A DNA stretch of 64,000 bases, from the NCBI RefSeq assembly GCF_002483205.1, contig NZ_DLHM01000007.1, forward strand, positions 620,001 to 684,000, written 5' to 3'. The DNA is from Flavihumibacter sp. UBA7668. Lineage in GTDB: Bacteria; Bacteroidota; Bacteroidia; Chitinophagales; Chitinophagaceae. The notes under the pieces were generated by a model. That model did no database searches and was not told where the DNA came from. It was given only the letters and a program-made list of their open reading frames with translations. The position numbers were made by a program, and so were the translations under genes. Positions 1 through 8,771 of the stretch are shown in pieces (within the stretch, counting starts at the first letter, position 1; every line of letters begins with the position of its first letter).

Positions 1-37
1 GATGCAAACTGACACCATTCATCAAAGAAAGAAATAA

Positions 38-63
38 GGATGCAGATTATTGATGCTGCATCC
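38..63 (-). terminator. Hairpin terminator after radC-like gene
   Basis: A perfect 8-bp stem (GGATGCAG at 38-45, CTGCATCC at 56-63) has a 10-base loop. Read on the minus strand it lies just past the radC-like stop codon and is followed by a T-rich run (TTATTTCTTTC), as expected of an intrinsic terminator. Confidence 0.6.
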
Positions 64-70
64 TCTCTTA

Positions 71-529
71 TTACAACAACCCATCATCCGCAAAACTGAA
101 GTACTCTTGGTCCCGACCGGTTAGTATCAGGTGATCCACCAGGGTGATGTCCATGAGTTTCCCGGATTCTTTGATCTTCCGGGTGAGTTCTTCATCTGCC
201 CGGGAAGGTTTCAGATTACCTGAGGGATGATTATGTGCGATAACCATACCTGTCGCAAGCACCTTTAGCGCAGTGGCCAGGATCAGCCGGATATCGGCTA
301 CGGTTCCGGTAATTCCTCCAGCTGAGCATCGGTATGCAGCCATGACCCGGTTGTTCCTGTTCAGGTACAAAACCACGAACTGCTCCTGCAAAAAGACGGT
401 GTTGGGTGCAAAATGCTGACGTATGACTTTGAATGCTTCTGCTGAGGTGGTGATCTGTGGCTGATTGTTCCAATCACTGATCGGGATGTAGGACACTTCT
501 AATTCAGCAACTTTTGTGAGCTGTTCCAT
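71..529 (-). CDS. RadC-like JAB domain protein of a mobile element
   Basis: This is a 152-residue RadC family protein made almost only of the JAB/MPN metalloprotease-like domain. The JAMM signature is clear near the C-terminus: HNHPSG followed by a conserved S and D (NLKPSRADEE), with an upstream Glu in the QEQF strand. Chromosomal RadC is about 220 residues with an N-terminal helix-hairpin-helix region; this short form lacks it and is the version carried by Bacteroidota plasmids and integrative elements. The ATG at 529 gives the usual length. A longer reading from 604 adds 25 residues without family support. Its function is unknown, and an anti-restriction or repair role is only a guess. It lies in the accessory block led by the integrase and is divergent from the small gene at 616. 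Confidence 0.85.
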   Translation of the reverse strand: MEQLTKVAELEVSYIPISDWNNQPQITTSAEAFKVIRQHFAPNTVFLQEQFVVLYLNRNNRVMAAYRCSAGGITGTVADIRLILATALKVLATGMVIAHNHPSGNLKPSRADEELTRKIKESGKLMDITLVDHLILTGRDQEYFSFADDGLL

Positions 530-615
530 GGGGTAAATTTTTTGGTGAAAGAATCGCTGTGCTCGATACGGTGTTCCTGGAGATTCCTTATCTTCTTTAT
601 ACAACCTTGCATCCT

Positions 616-876
616 ATGAAACCGTTATCCCTAAAACCTGGTCGTGTACAACCGGTCCAGGAGCACCATCGTTTTATTGATTCGCTCAAAGAAGTCTTCA
701 CCACCTACCGCGATGAGATTGAGCTACCCTCGTTTGTGGAATCCAAAATCGATAAGCTGTCAAACCTGCTCAGTATGCCAAGCCTCTCGCAGGTTCAGAT
801 AGTTCAGATCCAGCAAGAGTACAGTTCCATCAGTCATCGTTTTCCGGTACCGATGCCGGCTCTGATCAACGAGTAA
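616..876 (+). CDS. Hypothetical protein, 86 aa
   Basis: This short plus-strand gene diverges from the radC-like gene. The ATG at 616 is preferred over an upstream in-frame TTG at 559, which would overlap the radC-like leader. The product is soluble and rich in charged residues, and its middle (EVFTTYRDEIELPSFVESKI) looks helical. I recognise no domain. A hairpin at 881-913 directly follows the stop codon, which supports a real transcription unit. Such small genes are common filler in Bacteroidota integrative elements. Confidence 0.45.
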   Translation: MKPLSLKPGRVQPVQEHHRFIDSLKEVFTTYRDEIELPSFVESKIDKLSNLLSMPSLSQVQIVQIQQEYSSISHRFPVPMPALINE

Positions 877-880
877 TAAA

Positions 881-913
881 AAGGACCACCACCCTATGTA
901 GGAGATGGTCCTT
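881..913. terminator. Bidirectional hairpin between convergent genes
   Basis: An 8-bp perfect stem (AAGGACCA at 881-888, TGGTCCTT at 906-913) lies between the stop codons of the small plus-strand gene and the DUF3871 gene, so it can serve both. Confidence 0.55.
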
Positions 914-917
914 CGGT

Positions 918-1931
918 TCACTGTAGGTACCAGGATGCTGATTTTCCGTCCAGGGCATCCTGTAGCTGATCCACCAAGGCGGCAGCATTGAGTGTCTTGG
1001 GAAGAAACGCATCGATGTAACTGGCTTTGTTGGCTCCAGTAAACAGGTTCAGCAGTTTCCAAAGGTTAACCGATCCATCTGCATCACGGCAGAACGATTC
1101 ATCCTGGTAATAGTCCCGGCAAACAGCACCTACCTGCTGGTCTCCAAAGAGTAACGGTGGTATACCGGACCGATGTCTGGAGGGCAAGTAGTTGTATAGC
1201 CGGCATCGTCCAATAAGCTGTGCAAACTGTCGCTCGGTTAAACTGTAGTTAGGGAGCTGCTTCAAGCGTTTAACATGCTGAACCGCATCGTAGGATCTCA
1301 GTGCCATATATACCACATCGGATAGTTCTTCCAGGCTGCAAATTTTTAGATTACCGACGTACCCATCTGACCATACCTTCATGTTCGTACATGCTTTGTT
1401 TTGGAACCCAATGAATACGGTGAAATGCTCGTCGTTACCCTTTCGCCCGAAGAGATTGTCCAGGTTGTAGGATTTTACCCCGCCTATGGTCAGGTTGATC
1501 CGGTTACCGTCAATGTCTTCATGGATCGTTGGGATCTCAATGGCAAACATCATCCGCTCGTAGTAAATCGTTCGTTCATGGTCCAACAACTCTGCTGCTG
1601 GCTTAGTCTTCGCTTCCGGAATGCGGCCCTTGATGGGGTGTGATAATCGGATGGCTGGTTGTAAAATACGTTCTCCACGGAAGCATTTTCCCACCGCATC
1701 CTGGACAGTAGCGATAAAATCAACGTGGTTGATGAGTGGCTCTGAATCTTTAGCGAACACCGGGATGATGTGTTGAGTCTGTATTTCAGCCAGGCTGCTC
1801 ACGATGGTGTTGGCTTCTATGAAACCTGCCGCACTACTGATTTCTGTGGATGCTGGTTCTTTCCAGGGTAGATGCTGGAGATCAACGTAATCGATGTTTT
1901 CGATAAGTGAAGAGTTAGTTACGAACAACAT
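918..1931 (-). CDS. DUF3871 family protein
   Basis: This 337-residue protein matches what I know of the DUF3871 family, which is restricted to Bacteroidota mobile elements. Family-typical stretches are visible: GFIEANT (residues 37-43), the middle block with RLSHPIKGRIPEA and TIYYERMMFAIEIP, and the C-terminal NLWKLLNLFTGANKASYID. No catalytic motif is evident and the function is unknown. Its start overlaps the end of the upstream ATPase gene by 17 bases, so the two are probably translated together. The same pairing of an AAA ATPase with DUF3871 occurs in other elements, which suggests a joint role in element DNA metabolism, but that is inference. Confidence 0.85.
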   Translation of the reverse strand: MLFVTNSSLIENIDYVDLQHLPWKEPASTEISSAAGFIEANTIVSSLAEIQTQHIIPVFAKDSEPLINHVDFIATVQDAVGKCFRGERILQPAIRLSHPIKGRIPEAKTKPAAELLDHERTIYYERMMFAIEIPTIHEDIDGNRINLTIGGVKSYNLDNLFGRKGNDEHFTVFIGFQNKACTNMKVWSDGYVGNLKICSLEELSDVVYMALRSYDAVQHVKRLKQLPNYSLTERQFAQLIGRCRLYNYLPSRHRSGIPPLLFGDQQVGAVCRDYYQDESFCRDADGSVNLWKLLNLFTGANKASYIDAFLPKTLNAAALVDQLQDALDGKSASWYLQ

Positions 1932-2793
1932 GTTTGTTGGTGTTTACGGTTTGAGTAATCAGGTTTGCTCTTGCCTGTAGCACTTTACGTCGGGCTACAA
2001 AGCGCTCATGGAACTGGAGCTGTTGTTCCGGTTTCGATTGGTTGTAGATGCCGATCAGCTCATCGATTGTTTCTGTGGCAGCGATTCTCGTAAGTGTTTC
2101 ATCTTCCCCTTCCTGGCCAGGAGAGGTTTCATGATCGCACCATGCAGCCAGGGCGTTGCCAACTCCGGTTGTTAGCTTGAATTCCGGTTTCCCAGCAAAG
2201 AGAGAGGTGCGGTCTTTGCTGGCTATGGCGTTGTGTTTGATGTCCAGTTCCAATAACACTGTTAACTCATAGTCCAGCCCATCGCGCTGGATGGATTTCA
2301 TGCCGACTTTCTCCGGTACCTGCTTCCCATGCTTCTCGGTGAGTACATAATCGGTTTTGGTGCGTAGTGTCAGGATCGCGTGGCATTTACTCTGTAAGAT
2401 GGCGTTGATAAAAGCTACGTGCCGTGGAGTCACTTTTCTCCAATTGGTGAAACTGTTTCCAGGTAGGGAAGCATGGTAATCCAACAGGTACTCCCAGGCA
2501 TGGCTACCCGAATCGATGATGATGACTTCCATCCCCGAATTTTCGCAAAGCTGGATCGCTTCGATGTACTTCTCAGGTGTTAGAGGAGCAGTGAGCTGGA
2601 CGGTGTTAAAGTGTCCCAGGTGTGCGTACAGGTTGGATGAAGCCGCTTCGCTGTCGATGACAGCAATCTTTGACCAGTCGTTACAGAGACCAAACGCCAC
2701 TTTGAGTGCTCCCATTGTTTTACCGGATCCGGATGGACCTTGTATGCCAAGACGCATCTTGGCTTTTTTCCGGTTTGCTGTTTGTAGTTGCAT
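1915..2793 (-). CDS. AAA/RecA-fold ATPase (phage nucleotide-binding type)
   Basis: This 292-residue P-loop ATPase resembles the phage NTP-binding proteins of Pfam AAA_24, a group that includes Sak4-like single-strand annealing factors. The Walker A motif is GPSGSGKT near the N-terminus. The Walker B strand is EVIIIDSGSH, and a RecA-like CHAILTLRTKTDY strand follows. The C-terminal 60 residues are helical and probably bind a partner. The ATG at 2793 was chosen; an in-frame TTG at 2817 is possible but less likely. The gene overlaps DUF3871 downstream. A role in recombination or replication of the element fits the family, but no substrate can be read from the sequence. Confidence 0.75.
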   Translation of the reverse strand: MQLQTANRKKAKMRLGIQGPSGSGKTMGALKVAFGLCNDWSKIAVIDSEAASSNLYAHLGHFNTVQLTAPLTPEKYIEAIQLCENSGMEVIIIDSGSHAWEYLLDYHASLPGNSFTNWRKVTPRHVAFINAILQSKCHAILTLRTKTDYVLTEKHGKQVPEKVGMKSIQRDGLDYELTVLLELDIKHNAIASKDRTSLFAGKPEFKLTTGVGNALAAWCDHETSPGQEGEDETLTRIAATETIDELIGIYNQSKPEQQLQFHERFVARRKVLQARANLITQTVNTNKHVVRN

Positions 2794-3088
2794 GATTGTT
2801 GGTTTTGAATGATGCAATACCTGGATGTAGTCACCAGGTTATATCAGCGTTGATGCGGTGTTCGCAAAGCGGACAGAAATGTTGTTGGAAAACTTGGAAG
2901 GTTTAAACTTTCGGGGTGTACGGAATTAAAGATTTTTGAACCCAGGGGGTAGAGACCCGGCTACAAGAGGCCGGGGGTGGTTAATGGAGGGTATCTGTCA
3001 GACGCTCGCTTACATAAAACCCACAGCGTATGGATTCTACATATATAATAAGAGTTCGTACGGTGTGTGTAATGTAGACCTGGAGTTG
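2794..3088. other. Intergenic region with one GC-rich hairpin
   Basis: These 295 bases hold no convincing gene. The clearest element is a 6-bp perfect stem CCCGGC/GCCGGG at 2956-2975 with an 8-base loop. The leader of the ATPase gene must lie in this space, but no full TTG-N19-TAnnTTTG promoter was found. Confidence 0.4.
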
Positions 3089-3361
3089 TTATTTACGATG
3101 CGGTTTTCGGTAGATCTTGCCAACACGGATGAGGTATTGGTTGTTGCGGGTTGAGAAACCATCGAAGCCAGTGATCATCCTGCGCGCATCTTTGTGGTAA
3201 CCGTTGATGAATTCGATGCGGTCGTAATCTCTACGCTTTCCGTTTTCATCAAAGAGTCGGCTTGTCCAGAAAGGTGTTACTTCCCGGTACTCAATGGTCT
3301 TGTCACCAGATGCGATCTGATCGAAGTACTGAGCTTTGATAACGATCTTCAAGGTGGTCAT
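3089..3361 (-). CDS. ASCH domain protein
   Basis: This small protein of about 90 residues has the compact ASCH/PUA-like pattern. It opens with the strand LKIVIKAQYFDQIASGDKTIEYRE, in which the K-TIEYR element is the ASCH hallmark, and continues with IEFINGYHKDARRMI and a closing basic tail. ASCH domains are predicted to bind RNA or modified nucleotides, and some are nucleoside hydrolases. The ATG at 3361 is used; an alternative start lies two codons upstream. It is common cargo in phages and integrative elements, and nothing here tells its substrate. Confidence 0.75.
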   Translation of the reverse strand: MTTLKIVIKAQYFDQIASGDKTIEYREVTPFWTSRLFDENGKRRDYDRIEFINGYHKDARRMITGFDGFSTRNNQYLIRVGKIYRKPHRK

Positions 3362-3461
3362 AGCCATATAGTTACTGTGTATTGTGTTGTTTTTTGTTGA
3401 AAATCCTACTTGTAGATAAAGTACCTGTTCTGAGATAGATGGTCATAAGCTCTCTTTCTTC

Positions 3462-4037
3462 TCAATTGTCAGCAGCCACCCCTATAATAATCGCAAGTAT
3501 TAGAACAATTACAAGGATGAGATAAAAGAGACCTTCATTACTTGTAGTATCGCTTTTAAAAACTTCCGGTTCTTTTTGTGGCGGCACCAGGTCTTTACTT
3601 AAAACTTCAATTTTCTGACCCGAATCAAGGTGTGCGTCGGTTACTCCAGTTATGCTGTTGGCCTTACTTTTGAGATACTCCTGTAAATTCAGATCGGGAA
3701 TCACCCGTTCGTTTACCAAAATAAAGGGTATGTCAGCGGTACCGTCCTTTTTTAGAATCAACACCCCTTCATCGATAAAAGCGTGTTTCAGCAAAAGTTT
3801 TTCGACTGATGTATCGATCAGCAAAGACTTGGCAGCTGATATGTACTTCCAGGTACCCAAAGTTACCGATCCATTTACGGAAAGTACAAGCTCGTTAGAC
3901 CTCATGAAGATGTACTGATGACGGTTCCCTGACTCATCCGTAAAGATCCAAGGTTGATCTATGAACAACTCCTGTTGATCCAACGATTTACTGATGGATT
4001 CCAGGCGGGGGAGAAGGTTTTTAAGCCAAACTAGCAT
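3462..4037 (-). CDS. Hypothetical tail-anchored protein
   Basis: This 191-residue protein is unknown. Residues 1-165 form a soluble domain rich in beta-prone stretches, such as IFTDESGNRHQYIFM and SVNGSVTLGTWKYI. The C-terminus is one strongly hydrophobic segment (LFYLILVIVLILAIIIGVA) followed by four residues, so the protein is probably anchored by its tail in the inner membrane with the domain in the cytoplasm. No signal peptide is present. Its ATG overlaps the alternative reading frame of the upstream zinc-finger gene, so the two genes are tightly packed. It is an accessory gene of the integrative element with unknown role. Confidence 0.6.
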   Translation of the reverse strand: MLVWLKNLLPRLESISKSLDQQELFIDQPWIFTDESGNRHQYIFMRSNELVLSVNGSVTLGTWKYISAAKSLLIDTSVEKLLLKHAFIDEGVLILKKDGTADIPFILVNERVIPDLNLQEYLKSKANSITGVTDAHLDSGQKIEVLSKDLVPPQKEPEVFKSDTTSNEGLFYLILVIVLILAIIIGVAADN

Positions 4038-4046
4038 GCTCTAAAT

Positions 4047-4490
4047 TTATGCAAAACTTTCTTCTGAGTAGTCGTCATGATCCGGGAAACTCCCGTACCT
4101 GCCGTTATCTCTTCTTGTGTGATCTGACGTCCACGTTTTGGGTGAATATACAGTACTGCCTCCTTTATTTCCTTTGCAGTGGGAAAGATGGTATGAGTAC
4201 TTTGTGTAGTTGTACTGAGACTTCCCGCATAGTGGACATGTGAAGTCTCGGTCAATGTGTCCCCGGTCATTAATTTTCCCGGAAAACCGTTCCTTCTCTT
4301 TTTTTGGCTTCTGTACTGGTGGTAACCCTACTGGGAGTGCCTTATACTGGTGGTATACAGAGTCAAGTCTTTTTCTTACACCCTCTTCAAGCTTTAAGCC
4401 AGGTGTTCGTTTTAGCAATATCAACCTGTCTATAAGTTCCTGGATCTGGTCATTGGCTTCCTTTAGTTCTTTATACTTTTCATAGTTCAT
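4047..4490 (-). CDS. Small zinc-finger protein, possibly frameshifted
   Basis: This 147-residue protein starts with a helical segment (residues 1-60) and has a zinc-finger pattern in the middle: CPLC, then a 12-residue gap, H, three residues, C. After this finger the reading frame becomes low-complexity and polar. An overlapping minus-strand frame (ending at 4031) reads at exactly that place a segment with ITQEEITAGTGVSR and KKVLHKFR, which looks like a helix-turn-helix. The original protein may therefore have been a zinc finger joined to an HTH, now split by a one-base shift near 4160-4175, or the HTH resemblance may be chance. It lies 12 bases after hsdR and could be co-transcribed. Confidence 0.5.
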   Translation of the reverse strand: MNYEKYKELKEANDQIQELIDRLILLKRTPGLKLEEGVRKRLDSVYHQYKALPVGLPPVQKPKKEKERFSGKINDRGHIDRDFTCPLCGKSQYNYTKYSYHLSHCKGNKGGSTVYSPKTWTSDHTRRDNGRYGSFPDHDDYSEESFA

Positions 4491-4502
4491 GATGGAAAGG
4501 TT

Positions 4503-7490
4503 TTATCCCCGTAATCTGGTGTATACCTGTTTCAAGATGTAGTCGTTGATCACTCCTCGAACTTTCTCATCATCCATCAATCGCTTAAACAACTCTCCAT
4601 TGGAGTCCATCCGATCAATCCACTTTCCTAAAATCACTTCCTCGAACGGGTAGCGGAAGTTTTCCATACTGTTGGATTGAGCCTGGACAGCAAGCTTTTG
4701 GTCCGTGATGCAGTCTTCAATGACCTGCTCTATAAAGAGTCGATCCGCATCAGAAAAATCAGTGCCAAACCGGTTGTTTACGGTTTTGATGATCTCAGAT
4801 AATGGAGCACGATCATCTTTTGCCCACCGTAACCCAGCTTCTCCAATGCCATCCAGTACACCGGATTCATTGTTCAGCTCAATAAAGACGTTGTCCTGTA
4901 CCTTTTGCAACCTGTAGTATTCCAGCGATAGTTCATCACCATTCAAACTAAATGGTTCAGTGGTTGATCCCTTGGGTAAGACTCGCTCCAGGAACCTGCA
5001 GTAAGTGTAGAATTTTTCCAGTTCTATATCGTGCAGATTTACCACCTGCGAAATAAAGCTGTAGTATCTGAGGAATACCTGGACGGAGTGCTTGAAATCT
5101 TCCTGGTTAGCTGGTGCTGACAGGTCATCGCCTTTCGTGGCAGGTAGCGCTTTAAAGCGTTCCACTGCATGACTCGTGAACCCATACAAGCTTTTATGAT
5201 CTTTGGCTTTAAAGTTGGGTGAAAAGTAGACTTCGCATAGTCGGTCAATTTCAAGCCCCCAAATCACCTGCGCCTGTTCTATGCGGTGCTTAAGATCATA
5301 TATATGGTTGGGGTCTGTTGATTCTTCGATGGTTGTCAGTTCATAATACGGTTGAAAGGAAGCCCGGATCTCATCTGTTTCATTAACGAAGTCCAGAACA
5401 AAGGTATCGTCTTTCCCTGGGCAGGTTCGGTTTAGCCTGGATAGCGTCTGAACGGCTTTAACACCGGATAACTTTTTGTCAACATACATCGTATGGAGTA
5501 AGGGTTGATCGAAACCGGTTTGATATTTCTCAGCAACAATCAGGACGCCATAATCAGAGGAAGCAAACCGGACAGGTAGCTCTTTCTCCCCAAATCCATT
5601 CATCTCCGACTCTTTGAACTCCAGTCCTTCGGAGTTTACTGTTCCTGAAAACGCAACCAGTGTTCTGAGATCTGTATATCCATTTTCGGTAATATATCGA
5701 TCAAACTCCTGCTTGTAGCGAACGGCATGTAAACGACTGCTCGTAACCACCATTGCTTTGGCGCTTCCACCAATTTTGGTTGAAGTAACTCTCCGAAAGT
5801 GTTCAATAATAACTTCTGTCTTTTGTGCCAGGTTGTGTGGATGCAGGGAAACAAAGCGGGCGACTGCTGAAGTGCCTTTCTTTTTGGGTATTTTGGGATC
5901 GTCTTCCAGTTGTTTATTCAGCTTGAAATAGAGCTTGTAGGTGGTGTAGCCTTTCAGTACATCCATAATGAAGCCTTCCTCTATAGCTTGCCGCATCGAA
6001 TACAAGTGAAACGGAGCTGGTTTGCCATCCCGTCCCTTGGTTCCAAAGATCTCCAGCGTTTTGGCCTTTGGCGTTGCTGTAAAAGCGAAGAAAGATAAGT
6101 TCTGTTGCTTACCCCGACTCTCCATCGTTTTTCGGATATAGTCCTCGCTGCTCTCTTCATCTGGTTGGTCTGCTTCTTCTGTGGCAGCTTGTTCCAATGA
6201 TCCGGCACTGAGTACTTCTTTCATTTTTCGACTCGCTTCCCCTGTCTGAGAGGAATGTGCTTCATCGACAATAAGCGCGTAGTTCCTTTTGGGAATATCA
6301 CGGATGCTCTCTAGAACTACCGGGAATTTTTGCAAAGTGGTAATGATAATGTTTGTTCCTTTGAAGAGTGCGTCAGCCAACTGACTGGAGTCTTTATCGA
6401 TCTTTTCAACCATTCCCATCTTATGCTCAAACTGGTAAATGTTATCCTGTAGCTGTCTGTCCAGTACTTTCCGGTCAGTCACCACAATAACGGATTGGAA
6501 TACCCGCTCATCCTTGGAGTTGTGTAAATTCGAAAGACGGTAAGCCAACCAAGCAATGGAGTTACTCTTACCGCTGCCAGCACTATGCTGTATCAGGTAA
6601 TTCTTTCCAGGGCCCGTCACTTTGGAGTCAGTCGTTAGCTTTCGTACTACATCCAACTGGTGGTATCGTGGAAAGATGATGGATTCTTTGCGGATAGTTC
6701 TTCCGCCAATTTCCTCTTCTTCGATCTTTAGGTGGACAAACTTTCCGATTATATCCAGCCAGGAGTTTTTTTGCCAAACCTGTTCCCATAGATAGCTGGT
6801 ACGATACCCGGCTTCGTTGGGTGGATTACCGGCACCATTTTGAAAACCCTGATTGAAGGGGAGAAAGCGAGTCTTTCCACCATCCAGCTTAGTAGTCAGG
6901 TAAATCAGATTAGGATCGACAGCAAAATGCACCAGTGCGCGTTGTTTAAACCGGAAAATGGGATCATCGTTATCCCGGTCAAATTTGTATTGCTTCATCG
7001 CATCCTCTACGGTTTGGCTGGTCAGTGGATTTTTCAATTCAACAGTTGCCACCGGAATCCCATTCAGGAAGAGCACCAGGTCTAATTCGTTTTCGTTTTT
7101 AGTGGAATACCGGATCTGACGGGTTACGGTAAGGATGTTTTTATCATACAGCTCCCGGGCCGTTTCATTCAGGAAGGTCTCTGGTTGGAAGTAGGCTAAC
7201 CGAAATTTTACTCCATAATCAACGAAGCCGTTGCGTATGACATCAAGGCTCCCACGGTTGTTCAGTTCTTTCACCAGCCTGTTGATCAGGTTCGTGTCTG
7301 TATTTTCACCGTGGATCTCATTGATGCGGCTCCATTCTTTCACCTGGGTTGTTGAGAGGAATTCTAAAACAGTCGATGTGTCCAAAGCAAGCACCCTGTC
7401 GTAGGTTGCCGGACTACCCAGGCGGTACCCACCCGATTCAACCAGGTACTCGGTGATTGCTTGTTCTAGGAGTAGTTCGGTGTGCTTCAT
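4503..7490 (-). CDS. hsdR: Type I restriction enzyme, R subunit
   Basis: This is the 995-residue motor and nuclease subunit of a type I restriction-modification system. The N-terminal PD-(D/E)xK nuclease is visible as ENELDLVLF with D137 and VATVELK with E151 and K153. The SF2 translocase follows: Walker A HSAGSGKS at about 302-309, DEAH box (IVDEAHSSQTGE) about 100 residues later, motif III FTATP, and a later helicase motif QTLSRLNR. The C-terminal helical region binds the methylase core. Length and order fit the family, and no stop or gap interrupts it. It is last in the order hsdM, extra gene, hsdS, hsdR on the minus strand. The intact set implies an active system whose target depends on HsdS. 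Confidence 0.95.
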   Translation of the reverse strand: MKHTELLLEQAITEYLVESGGYRLGSPATYDRVLALDTSTVLEFLSTTQVKEWSRINEIHGENTDTNLINRLVKELNNRGSLDVIRNGFVDYGVKFRLAYFQPETFLNETARELYDKNILTVTRQIRYSTKNENELDLVLFLNGIPVATVELKNPLTSQTVEDAMKQYKFDRDNDDPIFRFKQRALVHFAVDPNLIYLTTKLDGGKTRFLPFNQGFQNGAGNPPNEAGYRTSYLWEQVWQKNSWLDIIGKFVHLKIEEEEIGGRTIRKESIIFPRYHQLDVVRKLTTDSKVTGPGKNYLIQHSAGSGKSNSIAWLAYRLSNLHNSKDERVFQSVIVVTDRKVLDRQLQDNIYQFEHKMGMVEKIDKDSSQLADALFKGTNIIITTLQKFPVVLESIRDIPKRNYALIVDEAHSSQTGEASRKMKEVLSAGSLEQAATEEADQPDEESSEDYIRKTMESRGKQQNLSFFAFTATPKAKTLEIFGTKGRDGKPAPFHLYSMRQAIEEGFIMDVLKGYTTYKLYFKLNKQLEDDPKIPKKKGTSAVARFVSLHPHNLAQKTEVIIEHFRRVTSTKIGGSAKAMVVTSSRLHAVRYKQEFDRYITENGYTDLRTLVAFSGTVNSEGLEFKESEMNGFGEKELPVRFASSDYGVLIVAEKYQTGFDQPLLHTMYVDKKLSGVKAVQTLSRLNRTCPGKDDTFVLDFVNETDEIRASFQPYYELTTIEESTDPNHIYDLKHRIEQAQVIWGLEIDRLCEVYFSPNFKAKDHKSLYGFTSHAVERFKALPATKGDDLSAPANQEDFKHSVQVFLRYYSFISQVVNLHDIELEKFYTYCRFLERVLPKGSTTEPFSLNGDELSLEYYRLQKVQDNVFIELNNESGVLDGIGEAGLRWAKDDRAPLSEIIKTVNNRFGTDFSDADRLFIEQVIEDCITDQKLAVQAQSNSMENFRYPFEEVILGKWIDRMDSNGELFKRLMDDEKVRGVINDYILKQVYTRLRG

Positions 7491-7511
7491 GTGATAAGAT
7501 TCGGTTTAGGT

Positions 7512-8771
7512 TTAAAGTACGCTGCGTTTGCCAGTAACGACTTCGTTGATGAGTGATGTGCGATATTCTTGAAGAAGTTGTATTTCTTTTTGGATTTTGG
7601 TTATGGTTCCTGTTATCTCTATGTTTTTTCTATCAACAAATTCACAAATGGACCTTTGTTCTTGAGGATCTGTAGGGTAGCAGACCAAAAAATTTTGGAA
7701 AAGAGGAAGACGTAAACTATCGACAGTTGATTTTGCATTCCACCGTAACACTTCTTTCCAAAAATTTGAACGGAGGTAATTGAAGAGGAGTTTCCCATTG
7801 ATCTGATTAAACTCACTTAGAACGTAAACTCTTTGGTGTACATCAAATTTACCAACATAATAGTGGAAGACTTTACCTACGCCAACGCCATCGCCAGCTG
7901 TTAATATCGCTTCACAATCAAAGCTATGTGTGTTAATTTGTTCAACAGTCTGTGATCGGACGTAAAAAGGATAAGTACCAGCTTCGCACCGATCTTCTGT
8001 ATTCTTAGACCCAGTCTGAATTTTACAAAGATACCGCAGCTTTTTAAGCACCCAGTGCTTCGGTATACTTCCCAACCATTCAACACCAGAATCTTTAAGC
8101 TGAACCGAATCATCCAGGCCGCGGGTTACTGCTTTGTTGATAAGTGCTGTACGTTCCTCCTGTAGTAGCTGTATTAACCGTTCTTTCTTTACGATGGTTT
8201 CATCAATAAGAGTGGTTTTTACAGCGAGGTATGATGAGATAGCTTTTTGTTCAACTTCGGGGGGCAATATAAACTTGACGTCTTTCAGCTTTTCACTGGT
8301 TAAGTGAGCGATACTGATTCGGTTTACAATTGCATCAAAAAGCCCCTTTTCTGCAGCTATAAAAAAAAGATAAAGAATGTACTTTGGATCATGCGGATCA
8401 TTTACTCTTACTATGTGGACTGAATTTTGCACGTAACAAGCTTCTAACTCTGCCGCCCAAATGCAAGATCGTCCGACTTCTCCTCCTTCGCTTACAAGTA
8501 AGTCCCCAGTCTGAATTTGAAGTTTCTCAGCCTCTATAGGACTAAACCACATTTCTTTCACATCACTAATGTCAGGTCTAAACCACCTGATATTTTGTGC
8601 TCGCAAGTATGGCAATTTAACAAAGCCAGGTTTCTGTTCGGGTGTAAGCATTTTACCCAAAATAGCTGTTGCTATCCGTTTTAACGGCAAAACGGTCCAG
8701 TGCTCTGGTATTTCTCCTATCCACTCCTGCCCCGATGGCTTATATTTTTTGTATTGTTTTATCTTCTTCAT
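7512..8771 (-). CDS. hsdS: Type I restriction enzyme, specificity subunit
   Basis: This 419-residue protein has two half-repeats, each with a target recognition domain and a conserved helix. The repeat starts are visible as PSGQEWIGEIPEHW near the N-terminus and DSGVEWLGSIPKHW near residue 220. The conserved helices end in similar motifs, LLQEERTALINKAVTRG and LLQEYRTSLINEVVTGK. Together these set a bipartite DNA target that cannot be deduced from sequence alone. The start codon overlaps the stop of the upstream gene in an ATGA, which shows translational coupling. Recognition domains of this type are exchanged often, but I see no inverted partial hsdS copy nearby that would suggest phase variation. 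Confidence 0.93.
   Translation of the reverse strand: MKKIKQYKKYKPSGQEWIGEIPEHWTVLPLKRIATAILGKMLTPEQKPGFVKLPYLRAQNIRWFRPDISDVKEMWFSPIEAEKLQIQTGDLLVSEGGEVGRSCIWAAELEACYVQNSVHIVRVNDPHDPKYILYLFFIAAEKGLFDAIVNRISIAHLTSEKLKDVKFILPPEVEQKAISSYLAVKTTLIDETIVKKERLIQLLQEERTALINKAVTRGLDDSVQLKDSGVEWLGSIPKHWVLKKLRYLCKIQTGSKNTEDRCEAGTYPFYVRSQTVEQINTHSFDCEAILTAGDGVGVGKVFHYYVGKFDVHQRVYVLSEFNQINGKLLFNYLRSNFWKEVLRWNAKSTVDSLRLPLFQNFLVCYPTDPQEQRSICEFVDRKNIEITGTITKIQKEIQLLQEYRTSLINEVVTGKRSVL

Noticed and set aside
4031..4270. Separate 79-residue HTH gene
   Set aside because: It overlaps the zinc-finger frame almost fully and its own first half is out of frame with the finger, so it is treated as a possible frameshift tail and not as an independent gene.
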